Shown piece by piece: positions 10,530-19,898 of a stretch of DNA of 64,000 bases. The number at the start of each line of letters is the position of its first letter. The first letter of the stretch is position 1. The stretch spans positions 1 to 64,000 of the forward strand of contig NZ_JACXYU010000006.1 in NCBI RefSeq assembly GCF_014779715.1, in the 5' to 3' direction. This DNA comes from Streptomyces chumphonensis. Its GTDB lineage: Bacteria > Actinomycetota > Actinomycetes > Streptomycetales > Streptomycetaceae. Position numbers and translations under genes: made by a program. The notes under the pieces were generated by a model. The model saw nothing but the letters and a program-made list of their open reading frames with translations. It was not told where the DNA came from and searched no databases.

Positions 10530-13301
10530 ATGGCCTCACGTACGTCCGGCAGCCGGGCAGCAGCCGCCAAGGCGCCCGCCAAGAAGTCAGCGGCGAAGCC
10601 GCCGGCCAAGCCGGCGAGCCGGGCCACCGGGAAGAAGCCGCCCGCCCGGAAGGCGGTGAAGAGGACGGCCGCCAGGAAGCCGCCGAAGCCCGCACCGTCG
10701 CCCACGGGTGGCATCTTCCGTCTCGTGCGCGCGATCTGGCTGGGCGTCGCCCACACGATCGGTGCGCTCCTGCGCGGGATAGGGCGTGGCGCGAAGGGCC
10801 TGGATCCGGCGCACCGCAAGGACGGGTTGGCGCTGCTGCTGATCGGTCTGGTCATCGTGGTCGCGGCGGGCACCTGGTCGAACCTCCAGGGACCGGTCGG
10901 GGACCTCGTCACGATGCTCGTCACCGGTGCCTTCGGGCGGCTCGACCTGCTCGTGCCCATTCTGCTCGGCGTGCTGGCCGTGCGGCTCGTCCGGCACCCC
11001 GAGCAGCCGGAGGCGAACGGGCGCGTCGTCATCGGACTGTCGGCGCTGGTCGCCGGGGTGCTCGGACTCGTGCACGTCGCCTGCGGGTCACCCGCCCGGG
11101 ACGAGGGCGGGGCCGCGCTGCGGGACGCGGGCGGACTCATCGGCTGGGGCGCGGCGCAGCCCCTGGTGCTCACCGTCACCGAGGTCCTCGCCGTGCCGCT
11201 GCTGCTCCTGGTCACGGTCTTCGGGCTCCTCGTCGTGACGGCCACGCCGGTGAACGCGATCCCGCGGCGGCTGCGTCAGGCGGGCGTCCGCCTGGGTCTC
11301 GTGGCCGCTTCGGAGGAGGAGTACGCGGAGGACGCCGAGGAGTACCGGGACGTGTGGGAGGACGAGGCGCCCCGCCGCCGACGCCGTCCGGACCTGCGCA
11401 AGGACACCGGGCCGGAGGACGCGGAGAAGGAGGCGCTGGACCGCCGCCGCACGTCCCGCCGGCCCCGGCGCGTCGCGGACGCCGAGGGCGGGGAACCCGC
11501 CGGGGCCCTGCCCGCCGAGCGGCACGGGGCGGCTCGGCCGCGCCGGGACGGCCGCTCGCTGGACGCCGTCGACCTGGCCGCCGCTGCCGCCGCCGACCTG
11601 GACGGTGCCCTGCTCCACGGTGTCCAGCCCTCCCGGCTGCTGGCGGACATCAGTACGACCGTCTCCGCCGAGCGCGACGGGGGCCGGCCGGAGGGCACCG
11701 CGTCCGGCACCGGTCGCGCGGCCGCCGGAGCGGGTGCTCCGGGCGGCGTCCCGGACCTGACGAAGGCGGCGCCCGAGCCGACCGGGGACCTGCCGTCGCG
11801 GGCCGAACAGCTCCAGCTCTCCGGGGACATCACCTACGGGCTGCCCTCACTGGACCTGCTGGAGCGCGGCGGGCCCGGCCGGACGCGCAGCGCGGCCAAC
11901 GACGCCGTGGTGGAGTCGCTGACGACGGTGTTCACCGAGTTCAAGGTGGACGCCGCCGTCACCGGCTTCACCCGCGGCCCGACGGTCACCCGCTACGTGG
12001 TGGAGCTCGGGCCCGCGGTGAAGGTGGAGAAGATCACCGCGCTGACGAAGAACATCGCCTACGCCGTCGCCAGCCCGGACGTGCGGATCATCTCGCCGAT
12101 CCCCGGCAAGTCGGCCGTCGGCATCGAGATCCCCAACAGCGACCGGGAGATGGTCAACTGCGGCGACGTGCTGCGGTCGGCGGACGCGCAGGGCGAGGAG
12201 CACCCCATGGTGGTGGCGCTCGGCAAGGACGTCGAGGGCGGCTACGTCAACGCGAACCTCACGAAGATGCCGCACATCCTGATCGCCGGTGCCACCGGGT
12301 CGGGCAAGTCGTCGTGCATCAACTGCCTGATCACCTCCGTCATGATGCGGTCCACGCCGGAGGACGTGCGGATGGTCCTCGTCGACCCCAAGCGGGTCGA
12401 GCTGACCGCGTACGAGGGGATTCCGCACCTGATCACGCCGATCATCACCAATCCGAAGAAGGCCGCCGAGGCCCTGCAGTGGGTCGTGCGGGAGATGGAC
12501 CTGCGCTACGACGACCTGGCCGCCTTCGGGTTCCGGCACGTCGACGACTTCAACGCCGCCGTGCGCGCGGGCAAGGTGAGCGCACCGGAGGGCAGCGAGC
12601 GGGAGCTGGCGCCCTACCCGTACCTGCTGGTCATCGTCGACGAGCTCGCGGACCTCATGATGGTCGCGCCGAGGGACGTCGAGGACGCGATCGTGCGCAT
12701 CACCCAGCTCGCCCGGGCGGCCGGGATCCACCTCGTGCTGGCCACGCAGCGGCCGTCCGTCGACGTCGTCACCGGGCTGATCAAGGCGAACGTGCCCTCC
12801 CGGCTGGCGTTCGCCACGTCCTCGCTCTCCGACAGCCGCGTCATCCTGGACCAGGCGGGGGCGGAGAAGCTCATCGGCAAGGGTGACGGGCTGTTCCTGC
12901 CCATGGGGCAGGGCAAGCCCACCCGCATGCAGGGCGCCTTCGTCACCGAGGACGAGATCCGCGCCGTCGTCGCCCACTGCAAGGAGCAGATGGCTCCGGT
13001 CTTCCGTGACGACGTCCTGGTCGGGCAGGGGAAGAAGAAGGAGATCGACGAGGAGATCGGTGACGACCTCGACCTGCTGTGCCAGGCCGCCGAGCTGGTC
13101 GTCTCCACGCAGTTCGGCTCCACCTCGATGCTCCAGCGCAAGCTCCGCGTCGGGTTCGCGAAGGCCGGGCGGCTGATGGACCTGATGGAGAGTCGCGACA
13201 TCGTGGGGCCCAGCGAGGGGTCCAAGGCCCGGGACGTCCTCGTCAAGCCGGACGAGCTGGACGGGGTGCTCGCGCTCATCCGCGGGGACACGAACGGGTA
13301 A
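10530..13301 (+). CDS. ftsK: DNA translocase FtsK/SpoIIIE family
   Basis: About 923 residues. The first 60 residues are very rich in Lys, Ala and Pro. They precede a membrane domain with several hydrophobic segments (about residues 95-265), a charged linker with RRRR clusters, and the RecA-like motor. Walker A is GATGSGKSS (near residue 590) and Walker B is LLVIVDELADL. The C-terminal gamma winged helix reads QFGSTSMLQRKLRVGFAKAGRLMD. It pumps chromosomal DNA at the septum; in Streptomyces this happens during sporulation septation. The following genes (HTH/RodZ-like, rimO, pgsA, cinA, clgR) keep the order seen around ftsK in other actinobacteria. Confidence 0.97.
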   Translation: MASRTSGSRAAAAKAPAKKSAAKPPAKPASRATGKKPPARKAVKRTAARKPPKPAPSPTGGIFRLVRAIWLGVAHTIGALLRGIGRGAKGLDPAHRKDGLALLLIGLVIVVAAGTWSNLQGPVGDLVTMLVTGAFGRLDLLVPILLGVLAVRLVRHPEQPEANGRVVIGLSALVAGVLGLVHVACGSPARDEGGAALRDAGGLIGWGAAQPLVLTVTEVLAVPLLLLVTVFGLLVVTATPVNAIPRRLRQAGVRLGLVAASEEEYAEDAEEYRDVWEDEAPRRRRRPDLRKDTGPEDAEKEALDRRRTSRRPRRVADAEGGEPAGALPAERHGAARPRRDGRSLDAVDLAAAAAADLDGALLHGVQPSRLLADISTTVSAERDGGRPEGTASGTGRAAAGAGAPGGVPDLTKAAPEPTGDLPSRAEQLQLSGDITYGLPSLDLLERGGPGRTRSAANDAVVESLTTVFTEFKVDAAVTGFTRGPTVTRYVVELGPAVKVEKITALTKNIAYAVASPDVRIISPIPGKSAVGIEIPNSDREMVNCGDVLRSADAQGEEHPMVVALGKDVEGGYVNANLTKMPHILIAGATGSGKSSCINCLITSVMMRSTPEDVRMVLVDPKRVELTAYEGIPHLITPIITNPKKAAEALQWVVREMDLRYDDLAAFGFRHVDDFNAAVRAGKVSAPEGSERELAPYPYLLVIVDELADLMMVAPRDVEDAIVRITQLARAAGIHLVLATQRPSVDVVTGLIKANVPSRLAFATSSLSDSRVILDQAGAEKLIGKGDGLFLPMGQGKPTRMQGAFVTEDEIRAVVAHCKEQMAPVFRDDVLVGQGKKKEIDEEIGDDLDLLCQAAELVVSTQFGSTSMLQRKLRVGFAKAGRLMDLMESRDIVGPSEGSKARDVLVKPDELDGVLALIRGDTNG

Positions 13302-13537
13302 CTCATAAAGAGTAGGTCTCGTAACGACGGGGCGGACAACCGTTCCCTCTGGGCATACGTCCAGTTAGGCGGGTAAGCGGAACATCACCCGTACCGCTGC
13401 GGCGGTGCGCGGGTCCAGCATCGGGACGGTCGGCCATCCTGATGGTGGACAAGCCCGTCCGACCGCTTGCCCGACCGCTTCCGGACCCCCCTAGACTGAA
13501 TGCCCAGCAGGTGGCTACACGCTCGAAAGGCGCTCCC

Positions 13538-14365
13538 GTGTCCATCGGCAACTCACCCGAAGAGGAACGGCCTTCGGCCGTCCCGCACGAGGACCGGCCG
13601 GCCGTCGGCCGCGTTCTCCGCCAGGCCCGCATCCAGGCGGGGCTGACCGTCGAAGAGGTCAGTGCCGCCACCCGCGTACGCGTCCCGATCGTGCAGGCGA
13701 TCGAACAGGACGACTTCTCCCGCTGCGGCGGCGACGTGTACGCGCGCGGGCACATCCGTTCCCTCGCCAAGGCGGCGGGCCTCGATTCCGCCCCCCTCGT
13801 CGACCAGTACGACGCCGAGCACGGCGGGCGTCCCCAGGCCACCCCGGCCGCTCCGCTGTTCGAGGCGGAACGCATCCGGCCGGAGCGCCGGCGGCCGAAC
13901 TGGACGGCGGCGATGGTCGCCGCGATCGTCGTGGTCGTCGGCTTCGTCGGCTTCACCCTGGTCGGCGGCGACGACAAGGGCCGCCCCGTCGCCGAGTCCA
14001 GCGATCAGGAGTCGGCCGAGGCCGAGCCCAGTCCCTCTCCCGACAAGCCCGAGCCGAAACCCGAGCCGAAGCCGTCGGACAGCGCCATCGCGGCGGTCCC
14101 CGCCGACAAGGTCACCGTCAAGCTCGTCGCCAGCAACGGCGACAGCTGGATCTCCGCCGAGGACCACACCGGCCGCCTCATGCACGAGGGGGTGCTGGAG
14201 GAGGGCGACAGCAGGACGTTCACCGACGACGAGCAGATCGACCTCGTCCTCGGCAACGCCGGAGCCGTCGAGCTGTACGTCAACGGCAAGCAGGTCGACC
14301 AGGTGGGCGAGGTCGGTCAGGTCCAGCGCGTCAGCTACACCAAGGGCGACCCGGCGCAGGGCTGA
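13538..14365 (+). CDS. RodZ-like membrane protein with N-terminal HTH
   Basis: 275 residues from a GTG start preceded by GAAAGG. Residues 25-100 form an XRE-type helix-turn-helix of the RodZ kind (GRVLRQARIQAGLTVEEVSAATRVR, split by family convention). A basic stretch and a single transmembrane helix follow near residues 127-147 (AAMVAAIVVVVGFVGFTL). A Pro/Glu/Lys-rich spacer then leads to an extracytoplasmic DUF4115 beta domain. Proteins of this type link membrane and cytoskeleton or envelope synthesis in rod-shaped bacteria; the role in Streptomyces is less clear. It sits between ftsK and rimO and is followed by a very strong terminator. Confidence 0.85.
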   Translation: MSIGNSPEEERPSAVPHEDRPAVGRVLRQARIQAGLTVEEVSAATRVRVPIVQAIEQDDFSRCGGDVYARGHIRSLAKAAGLDSAPLVDQYDAEHGGRPQATPAAPLFEAERIRPERRRPNWTAAMVAAIVVVVGFVGFTLVGGDDKGRPVAESSDQESAEAEPSPSPDKPEPKPEPKPSDSAIAAVPADKVTVKLVASNGDSWISAEDHTGRLMHEGVLEEGDSRTFTDDEQIDLVLGNAGAVELYVNGKQVDQVGEVGQVQRVSYTKGDPAQG

Positions 14366-14412
14366 CCCGGCCCGTCCGGCATCGACGGCCGGGCCGCCGC
14401 CCGCCCACGCCC

Positions 14413-14465
14413 GACCGCGGCCCCGGCCGTGCCCCGCGCAGCAGGGCACGGCCGGGGCCGCGGTC
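14413..14465. terminator. Strong stem-loop, 22-bp perfect stem
   Basis: Left arm 14413-14434 and right arm 14444-14465 are perfectly complementary (outer end GACCGCGG/CCGCGGTC) around a 9-nt loop. It lies between the RodZ-like gene and rimO. There is no U-tract, which is usual in Streptomyces. Confidence 0.88.
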
Positions 14466-14486
14466 GTGACGAAGTAGGCTGAGCGC

Positions 14487-15962
14487 ATGCCCGAACGCCG
14501 CACCGTCGCCCTGGTCACACTTGGCTGCGCCCGTAACGAAGTGGACTCGGAGGAGCTGGCAGGCCGCCTGGCGGCCGACGGCTGGGACCTCGTCCACGAC
14601 GCGGCGGAAGCCGACGTCGCCGTCGTCAACACCTGCGGGTTCGTCGAGGCGGCCAAGAAGGACTCCGTCGACGCCCTCCTCGAAGCCGGCGACCTGAAGG
14701 GCCAGGGCCGTACCCAGGCCGTCGTGGCGGTGGGCTGCATGGCCGAGCGCTACGGCAAGGAGCTCTCCGACGCCCTGCCCGAGGCGGACGGCGTCCTCGG
14801 CTTCGACGACTACGCCGACATCTCCGGCCGACTGCAGACCATCCTCTCCGGCGGTGTGCACGCCCCGCACACGCCGCGCGACCGCCGCAAGCTCCTGCCC
14901 ATCACCCCGGCCGAGCGCCAGGACTCGCAGGTGGCCCTGCCCGGGCACGGCGACGCGCTCGCCTCCGCCCCCGCCGACCTGCCCGAGGGGCTCGCCCCCG
15001 CGTCCGGCCCCCGCGCGCCCCTGCGGCGCCGCCTCGACACCGGCCCGGTCGCGTCGGTGAAGCTCGCCTCGGGCTGCGACCGGCGCTGCTCGTTCTGCGC
15101 GATCCCCTCCTTCCGCGGCTCCTTCGTCTCCCGACGCCCCTCCGACGTGCTCGGCGAGACCCGCTGGCTCGCCGAGCAGGGCGTGAAGGAGATCATGCTC
15201 GTCTCGGAGAACAACACCTCCTACGGCAAGGACCTCGGCGACATCCGCCTTCTGGAGACGCTGCTGCCGGAGCTGGCGGCCGTCGACGGCATCGAGCGCG
15301 TCCGGGTGAGCTACCTCCAGCCCGCCGAGCTGCGTCCCGGCCTGATCGACGTGCTCGCCGGTACCGAGAAGGTCGCGCCCTACTTCGACCTCTCCTTCCA
15401 GCACGCGGCCCCCGCCGTCCTGCGGGCGATGCGGCGCTTCGGTGACACGGAGCGCTTCTGGGAGCTGCTGGAGACGATCCGGTCCAAGGCCCCCGAGGCC
15501 GGTGTGCGCTCGAACTTCATCGTCGGCTTCCCCGGTGAGAGCGAGGCCGACTTCGCCGAGCTGGAACGCTTCCTCACCGGCGCGCGGCTCGACGCGATCG
15601 GCGTCTTCGGCTACTCCGACGAGGACGGCACCGAGGCGGCCGGCTACCCCGGCAAGCTCGACCCCGACGCCGTGGCCGAACGCCTCGCGCACCTCACGCC
15701 GCTCGCCGAGGAGCTGACGGCGCAACGTGCCGAGGAGCGCGTCGGCGGACGGCTGTCGGTGCTGGTGGAGCGCGTCGACGCGGAGGAGGGCGTCATCGGC
15801 CGCGCCGAGCACCAGGCGCCCGAGACGGACGGGCAGGTGCTGCTCACCGGCTCCGGCTGCGCCGGACTCGTGCCCGGACGTATGGTCGAGGCGAAGGCGG
15901 TGGCGGCCGAGGGCGTTGATCTGGTCGCCGAACCAGGACCGGCCGAGGAGGAAGCTCCATGA
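14487..15962 (+). CDS. rimO: Ribosomal protein S12 methylthiotransferase RimO
   Basis: 491 residues. This radical-SAM enzyme adds a methylthio group to an aspartate of ribosomal protein S12. The N-terminal cluster cysteines are Cys14 ([10 protein letters not shown]), Cys50 (VVNTCGF) and Cys84 (AVGCMAE). The radical-SAM CxxxCxxC motif is Cys197, Cys201 and Cys204 ([12 protein letters not shown]). A TRAM domain ends the protein. TLGCARN and the S12-type spacing separate it from MiaB, which is also in this window. An insert of about 35 low-complexity residues (150-185) lies before the radical-SAM core. Its stop overlaps the pgsA start (ATGA), so the two are translationally coupled. Confidence 0.95.
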   Translation: MPERRTVALVTLGCARNEVDSEELAGRLAADGWDLVHDAAEADVAVVNTCGFVEAAKKDSVDALLEAGDLKGQGRTQAVVAVGCMAERYGKELSDALPEADGVLGFDDYADISGRLQTILSGGVHAPHTPRDRRKLLPITPAERQDSQVALPGHGDALASAPADLPEGLAPASGPRAPLRRRLDTGPVASVKLASGCDRRCSFCAIPSFRGSFVSRRPSDVLGETRWLAEQGVKEIMLVSENNTSYGKDLGDIRLLETLLPELAAVDGIERVRVSYLQPAELRPGLIDVLAGTEKVAPYFDLSFQHAAPAVLRAMRRFGDTERFWELLETIRSKAPEAGVRSNFIVGFPGESEADFAELERFLTGARLDAIGVFGYSDEDGTEAAGYPGKLDPDAVAERLAHLTPLAEELTAQRAEERVGGRLSVLVERVDAEEGVIGRAEHQAPETDGQVLLTGSGCAGLVPGRMVEAKAVAAEGVDLVAEPGPAEEEAP

Positions 15963-16597
15963 CAGGCGTCCCGGCCTCAGCGGCCGGGGGCGGCCGGCTG
16001 GCGGAGTCGCGCCGGCCGGCGGCCCGTCAGGCGGGCGTGTGGAACATCGCCAACATCCTGACCATGATCCGGCTCGCCCTCGTGCCGGGCTTCGTGGCCC
16101 TGATGGTCGTCGACGGCGGCCACGACCCGCGCTGGCGGGCGCTGGCGTGGGCGGCGTTCACGGTCGCCATGATCACCGACCTCTTCGACGGGGAGCTGGC
16201 CCGCCGGTACGACCTGGTGACCGACTTCGGAAAGATCGCCGACCCCATCGCCGACAAGGCGATCATGGGCGCCGCCCTGGTCTGCCTCTCCGCGCTGGGA
16301 GACCTGCCCTGGTGGGTGACCGTGGTGATCATCGGTCGGGAGCTGGGCATCACGCTCCTGCGCTTCTGGGTGATCCGCTACGGCGTCATCCCCGCCAGCC
16401 GGGGCGGCAAGCTCAAGACGCTCGCCCAGGGCGTCGCGGTGGGCATGTACATCCTCGCGCTCACCGGTCCGCTGGCCAGTCTGCGCTGGTGGGTCATGGC
16501 CGCGGCCGTCGTGCTCACCGTCGGCAGCGCGGTGGAGTACGTCCACCAGGCCGTGAGCCTGCGCCGGGCGGGTGCGGTGGCGGAGCGGTCGGCGTGA
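15959..16597 (+). CDS. pgsA: CDP-diacylglycerol-glycerol-3-phosphate 3-phosphatidyltransferase
   Basis: 212 residues. This integral membrane enzyme makes phosphatidylglycerol phosphate, the precursor of phosphatidylglycerol and cardiolipin. The CDP-alcohol phosphotransferase signature DG(x2)AR(x8)G(x3)D(x3)D is intact (FDGELARR, then [13 protein letters not shown]). Five or six hydrophobic helices are visible. It is coupled to rimO upstream (ATGA) and to cinA downstream (GTGA). The order pgsA-cinA-clgR is typical of actinomycetes; another CDP-alcohol transferase specificity cannot be excluded from sequence alone. Confidence 0.92.
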   Translation: MTGVPASAAGGGRLAESRRPAARQAGVWNIANILTMIRLALVPGFVALMVVDGGHDPRWRALAWAAFTVAMITDLFDGELARRYDLVTDFGKIADPIADKAIMGAALVCLSALGDLPWWVTVVIIGRELGITLLRFWVIRYGVIPASRGGKLKTLAQGVAVGMYILALTGPLASLRWWVMAAAVVLTVGSAVEYVHQAVSLRRAGAVAERSA

Positions 16598-17175
16598 GCG
16601 GCGTCGAGGACGTCCGGGAGGCCGGGGCACCGCCGGAGACGCGGAGTATCGACGCCGTGGCCGCCCAGGCCCTCGAGCTGCTGGTGGGCCGGGGGGAGAC
16701 GGCGGGAGCCGCCGAGTCCCTCACCGGCGGGCTCGTCGCCGCGGCGCTGACGGCCGCCCCCGGGTCCTCCCGGGCCTTCCGCGGCTCGGTGACGGCGTAC
16801 GCCACCGACCTCAAGCGGCGGCTCCTCGGCGTCGACGCCGACCTGCTCGCCCGCGAGGGGGCGGTGCATCCCGAGGTCGCACGCCAGATGGCACGTGGTG
16901 TTCGCCGATTGCTGGGTACCCACTGGGGGGTGGCCACCACGGGCGTCGCCGGTCCGGAACAGCAGGACGGGAAGCCGGTCGGCACGGTGCACATCGCCGT
17001 CGCCGGTCCCGGTGACGTGGTGGCGGCCCGCCGGTTGGATCTGGCGGGGGACCGCGGGGCCGTCCGCGAGGGCAGCGTCCGAGCCGTTCTCGACCTGCTC
17101 CGCACGGAACTGCGGGAGAATCGCGGGGGACAGGATACGGAACAGAGCGGGGGCAAGGGATGTTTGCAGCCCTGA
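16594..17175 (+). CDS. CinA C-terminal domain protein (nicotinamide-nucleotide amidase family)
   Basis: 193 residues starting at a GTG that overlaps the pgsA stop. It is the stand-alone CinA C-terminal (PncC) domain: AAESLTGGLVAAALTAAPGSS, GSVTAYATDLKRRLLGV, and TTGVAGPEQQDGKPVGTVHIAV. The family deamidates nicotinamide mononucleotide in pyridine-nucleotide recycling. The N-terminal ADP-ribose pyrophosphatase (COG1058) half of full CinA is absent, which is normal for the actinobacterial gene at this position. It forms a coupled unit with rimO and pgsA. Confidence 0.9.
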   Translation: MSGVEDVREAGAPPETRSIDAVAAQALELLVGRGETAGAAESLTGGLVAAALTAAPGSSRAFRGSVTAYATDLKRRLLGVDADLLAREGAVHPEVARQMARGVRRLLGTHWGVATTGVAGPEQQDGKPVGTVHIAVAGPGDVVAARRLDLAGDRGAVREGSVRAVLDLLRTELRENRGGQDTEQSGGKGCLQP

Positions 17176-17269
17176 GTGAACACGACATCGCTCCCCGCAC
17201 GGCCGCGGTTGTAGGCGGTACGGTGGGGCATGAAGGATTCAGGTCCACGGTCCGAGGAGGGAGCCACCG

Positions 17270-17650
17270 ATGATTCTGCTCCGTCGCCTGCTGGGTGACG
17301 TGCTCCGTCGGCAGCGCCAGCGTCAGGGCCGTACCCTGCGCGAAGTCTCCGCATCCGCGCGCGTCTCACTCGGCTACCTGTCGGAAGTGGAGCGGGGGCA
17401 GAAGGAGGCGTCCTCCGAGCTGCTGTCGTCCATCTGCGACGCACTGGACGTACCGATGTCCGAATTGATGCGCGAGGTCAGCGACGAGCTGGCCCTGGCC
17501 GAGCTGGCCCAGTCGGCCGCCGGCGATGCGGTGCCGGCGCCGATGCGGCCCGTACTGAACCCGGTGTCGGTGACCTCCGTCACCGGCCGTCCCGACGAGC
17601 GCGTGACGATCAAGCGGCCCCAGGAGGCCGTGGACGTCGTCGCCGCCTGA
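17270..17650 (+). CDS. clgR: ClgR-type XRE transcriptional regulator
   Basis: 126 residues. An XRE helix-turn-helix covers residues 8-65 ([24 protein letters not shown]). The position directly after ftsK-pgsA-cinA matches clgR in mycobacteria and Streptomyces, where the product activates clpP and lon protease genes and itself. The protein ends in Val-Val-Ala-Ala; a C-terminal Ala-Ala is a Clp-recognition signal described for the related regulator PopR and fits the reported instability of ClgR. The ATG has GAGGAGG nine bases upstream. I did not find a convincing ClgR operator in the 94-nt leader. Confidence 0.9.
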   Translation: MILLRRLLGDVLRRQRQRQGRTLREVSASARVSLGYLSEVERGQKEASSELLSSICDALDVPMSELMREVSDELALAELAQSAAGDAVPAPMRPVLNPVSVTSVTGRPDERVTIKRPQEAVDVVAA

Positions 17651-17698
17651 GGCTCCGCGCGAGGCGGTGAGCCCGGACCTTCGGACGCACCGCACGTG

Positions 17699-17736
17699 AA
17701 CGCCGGGCGGGCTGCCCTCGCAGCCCGCCCGGCGTT
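17699..17736. terminator. Bidirectional stem-loop, 17-bp stem
   Basis: AACGCCGGGCGGGCTGC (17699-17715) and its exact complement (17720-17736) enclose a CCTC loop. It lies between convergent clgR and the NmrA-like gene and should end both transcripts. Confidence 0.9.
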
Positions 17737-17781
17737 CGTGCGTCACGGGCCCCGTCCGGCCCGTGGATCGTCCACGGTCGT

Positions 17782-18525
17782 TCAGCGCTGTTCGGCCAGC
17801 CACTTGTCGAACGTCGTGGGCATGATGCGGGCGTCCTCCCCGGGCAACAGCACGTCACCGGCCATGGCGGTGCCGAAGGCCCCCGACCACGACGGGACGA
17901 GCCGCATCTCGCGGCCCCGCGCCTGGTGGGTGCGTCGGGCCATGTCCACGAGGTCCTGGGTCTCGGGGCCGGCCACGTCGACGTGGCGCCCCTGCGGCGC
18001 CCCGGCCGCGACCTCGGCGAGCACGGCGGCCACGTCGGCGGGGGCGACCGGCTGGACGAGCAGCGGTGCGATCGTGGCCGCGCCGTCCTGCTCGGTCCAG
18101 CTCGCCACCATCGCGGCGAAGTCGTGGAACTGCGTCGTCGGGACGATCGTCCACGGCACGGGGCCGTCCGCGACCAGGCGCTCCTGTTCCCGCTTGCCGG
18201 CGTAGTGCGCGTTGCCCTGGGTGCGGCCGACGCCGACGATCGACAGCAGGACGTGGTGCCGGACGCCCGCACGCTCCTCGGCCGCGAGCAGCGTGCGGGT
18301 GGTCGTGCCGAAGTACGCCACGGACGCGGCCCGGTCGGCGGGGGGCGCGTTCGTCGCGTCGACGACGGCCTGCACGCCGTCGAGGGCGGCGTCGAGCCCC
18401 TCACCGGTCTGCAGGTCCACGCCGAGCGAGCGGCTGATACGGACGACCTCGTGCCCCTGTTGCTCCAGGGCGTTGACGGTGCGGGCCCCGATGTTCCCCG
18501 TGGCTCCGGCGACTGCGATGCGCAT
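17782..18525 (-). CDS. NmrA-like NAD(P)-binding SDR protein
   Basis: 247 residues. The N-terminus MRIAVAGATGNIGARTV is the glycine-rich dinucleotide-binding motif of atypical short-chain dehydrogenases (NmrA/HSCARG type). The conserved catalytic YxxxK of classical SDRs is represented only by a YAGKR stretch (AHYAGKREQE), so a redox reaction is possible but a nucleotide-sensing role is equally likely. It is transcribed away from the Rrf2-family gene, and the shared 76-bp intergenic region carries a dyad operator. It is therefore probably regulated by that Rrf2 protein. GGGGAG lies 6 nt before the ATG. Confidence 0.82.
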   Translation of the reverse strand: MRIAVAGATGNIGARTVNALEQQGHEVVRISRSLGVDLQTGEGLDAALDGVQAVVDATNAPPADRAASVAYFGTTTRTLLAAEERAGVRHHVLLSIVGVGRTQGNAHYAGKREQERLVADGPVPWTIVPTTQFHDFAAMVASWTEQDGAATIAPLLVQPVAPADVAAVLAEVAAGAPQGRHVDVAGPETQDLVDMARRTHQARGREMRLVPSWSGAFGTAMAGDVLLPGEDARIMPTTFDKWLAEQR

Positions 18526-18554
18526 GCTGGTCTCCCCTTCTTCTCGGTGAACCC

Positions 18555-18579
18555 ATTATGGACTATGGAGATCCATAAT
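18555..18579. promoter_or_regulatory. Dyad operator between NmrA-like gene and Rrf2 regulator
   Basis: ATTATGGA (18555-18562) and TCCATAAT (18572-18579) form an inverted repeat. Inside it TATGGA-GA-TCCATA (18564-18577) forms a second, tighter dyad. This is one of the very few AT-rich stretches in the window and lies midway between two divergent starts. The ATGGA half-site occurs three times. It is the probable binding site of the adjacent Rrf2 protein. Confidence 0.75.
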
Positions 18580-18601
18580 AGCGAGGATTAGACTCGAAGG
18601 C

Positions 18602-19081
18602 GTGAAGCTGCCAGCGAGCACCGAATGGGTCCTGCACTGCGCCACGACACTGGCGCAGCTCGAACCCAGGACCAGCGCCTCCACGGCGCAGCTCGCCCAG
18701 TACTTCGACCTGCCGCCCGCCTACCTCGCCAAGCAGCTGAAGGCGCTCGTCAGGGCCGGACTGCTGAGCGCCACGACCGGGCCCAGGGGCGGCTTCCGGC
18801 TGGCGCGGCCCCCCGCCGCGATCACCCTGCTCGCCCTCGTCGAGGCCGTCGACGGGACCTCCTCGCCCTACGAGTGCCGGGAGATCCGGCAGCAGGGCAG
18901 CGGCGCACTGCCCCCGGAGGAATGCCGCCGGACCTGCGTACTCGCGCAGAAGATGGCCGAAGCGCACCAGGCGTGGCGCGGCAGTCTCGACGGCGTCACG
19001 CTCGCCGACATCCTGGCCACCCTGCCGCCCGCCGCGCGTGCCCGCACCCGCTCCCGCCTCACCGGAGCGCCGACGTCCTGA
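18602..19081 (+). CDS. Rrf2-family transcriptional regulator
   Basis: 159 residues from a GTG start. The N-terminal winged helix has the Rrf2 pattern STAQLAQYFDLPPAYLAKQLKALVRAGLL, then the wing TGPRGGFRLAR. Cysteines occur at 92, 108 and 112 (YECREIRQ, then EECRRTC), a spacing different from the CX5CX5C of NsrR or CX5CX5-type IscR. It may bind an iron-sulfur cluster with unusual ligands or act as a thiol sensor. The 3' end overlaps the convergent nei gene by 23 bp. It probably represses the divergent NmrA-like gene and itself through the dyad at 18555-18579. Confidence 0.87.
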   Translation: MKLPASTEWVLHCATTLAQLEPRTSASTAQLAQYFDLPPAYLAKQLKALVRAGLLSATTGPRGGFRLARPPAAITLLALVEAVDGTSSPYECREIRQQGSGALPPEECRRTCVLAQKMAEAHQAWRGSLDGVTLADILATLPPAARARTRSRLTGAPTS

Positions 19082-19886
19082 CCGGCGCCCCCGGACGTCC
19101 CTCCGGCTGGCACCGGGGGCACCAGTACACCGGCCGCGGCGCCCCCGGCGGCCCCGCGGCCTCCCCACGCGCCACCGGCGTCCCACACCGCAGACACGGC
19201 CGGTGCTGCCGCCCGTACACCCACAGCTGCCGCCCGCGCCGCCGGTCGCCGGTGGTGATCCGGTCCGGACGGGCCTTGTTGGCGTCCAGGAGCCGACGGG
19301 CCAGCTCCACGAGCCGGTCCAGCGACGCCACCTCGCCCACCGGCGTCCACGGTGGGATGCGCGCCATGAAGCACAGCTCGGACCGGTACACGTTGCCCAC
19401 GCCCGCCAGGTTGCGCTGGTCCAGCAGCGCTTCGCCCACGTCCCGGCCCGGAGCGGACCGCAGCCGGCGCAGGGCCTCGGCCGCGTCCCAGTCCGGGCCG
19501 AGCAGGTCCGGGCCGAGATGCCCGACGACCCGCTCCTCCTCCCGCGTGGGCAGCAGTTCCAGGACGGGCAGCCGGTAGCCGACGGCGGCCCGCTCGGCGT
19601 TCTCCAGCACCGCGCGGATCTGGTGGCCCGGCCCGCCCGACCAGCGCTCCCCGGCCGCGTACAGCCGCCAGGCGCCGTCCATCCGCAGGTGCGAGTGCAG
19701 CGTGAGCCCACCGCTCAGACGCGTCAGCAGGTGCTTGCCGCGCGGCAGCGTCTCCACCACCTCCCGCCCCGCGAGGTCGGCCGTGGCGAAGGCGGGCACA
19801 CGCAGCTCCCCCCGGCTCAGCCTCGCCCCGGACAGCGCCACGTGCAGACGTCGCGCCGTGCGCCACACGGTGTCACCCTCCGGCAT
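19059..19886 (-). CDS. nei: Fpg/Nei-family DNA glycosylase (endonuclease VIII-like)
   Basis: 275 residues. The start MPEGDT supplies the catalytic Pro2 and Glu3 of the bifunctional glycosylase/AP-lyase family; the Gly-Asp that follows favours the Nei rather than the MutM branch. The helix-two-turn-helix region is VGEALLDQRNLAGVGNVYRSE. A zinc finger CLRCGTP...YWCPRC closes the protein. It removes oxidised pyrimidines in base-excision repair. The gene starts 12 nt after the lhr stop and has a GGAGGAGG ribosome-binding site, so nei and lhr form an operon; the pair is also adjacent in mycobacteria (Rv3296-Rv3297). Confidence 0.92.
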   Translation of the reverse strand: MPEGDTVWRTARRLHVALSGARLSRGELRVPAFATADLAGREVVETLPRGKHLLTRLSGGLTLHSHLRMDGAWRLYAAGERWSGGPGHQIRAVLENAERAAVGYRLPVLELLPTREEERVVGHLGPDLLGPDWDAAEALRRLRSAPGRDVGEALLDQRNLAGVGNVYRSELCFMARIPPWTPVGEVASLDRLVELARRLLDANKARPDRITTGDRRRGRQLWVYGRQHRPCLRCGTPVARGEAAGPPGAPRPVYWCPRCQPEGRPGAPVRTSALR

Positions 19887-19898
19887 CCGGCCCTCCTC

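Noticed and set aside
17176..17269. ClgR autoregulatory operator
   Set aside because: No convincing GTTCGC-type dyad is visible in the clgR leader.
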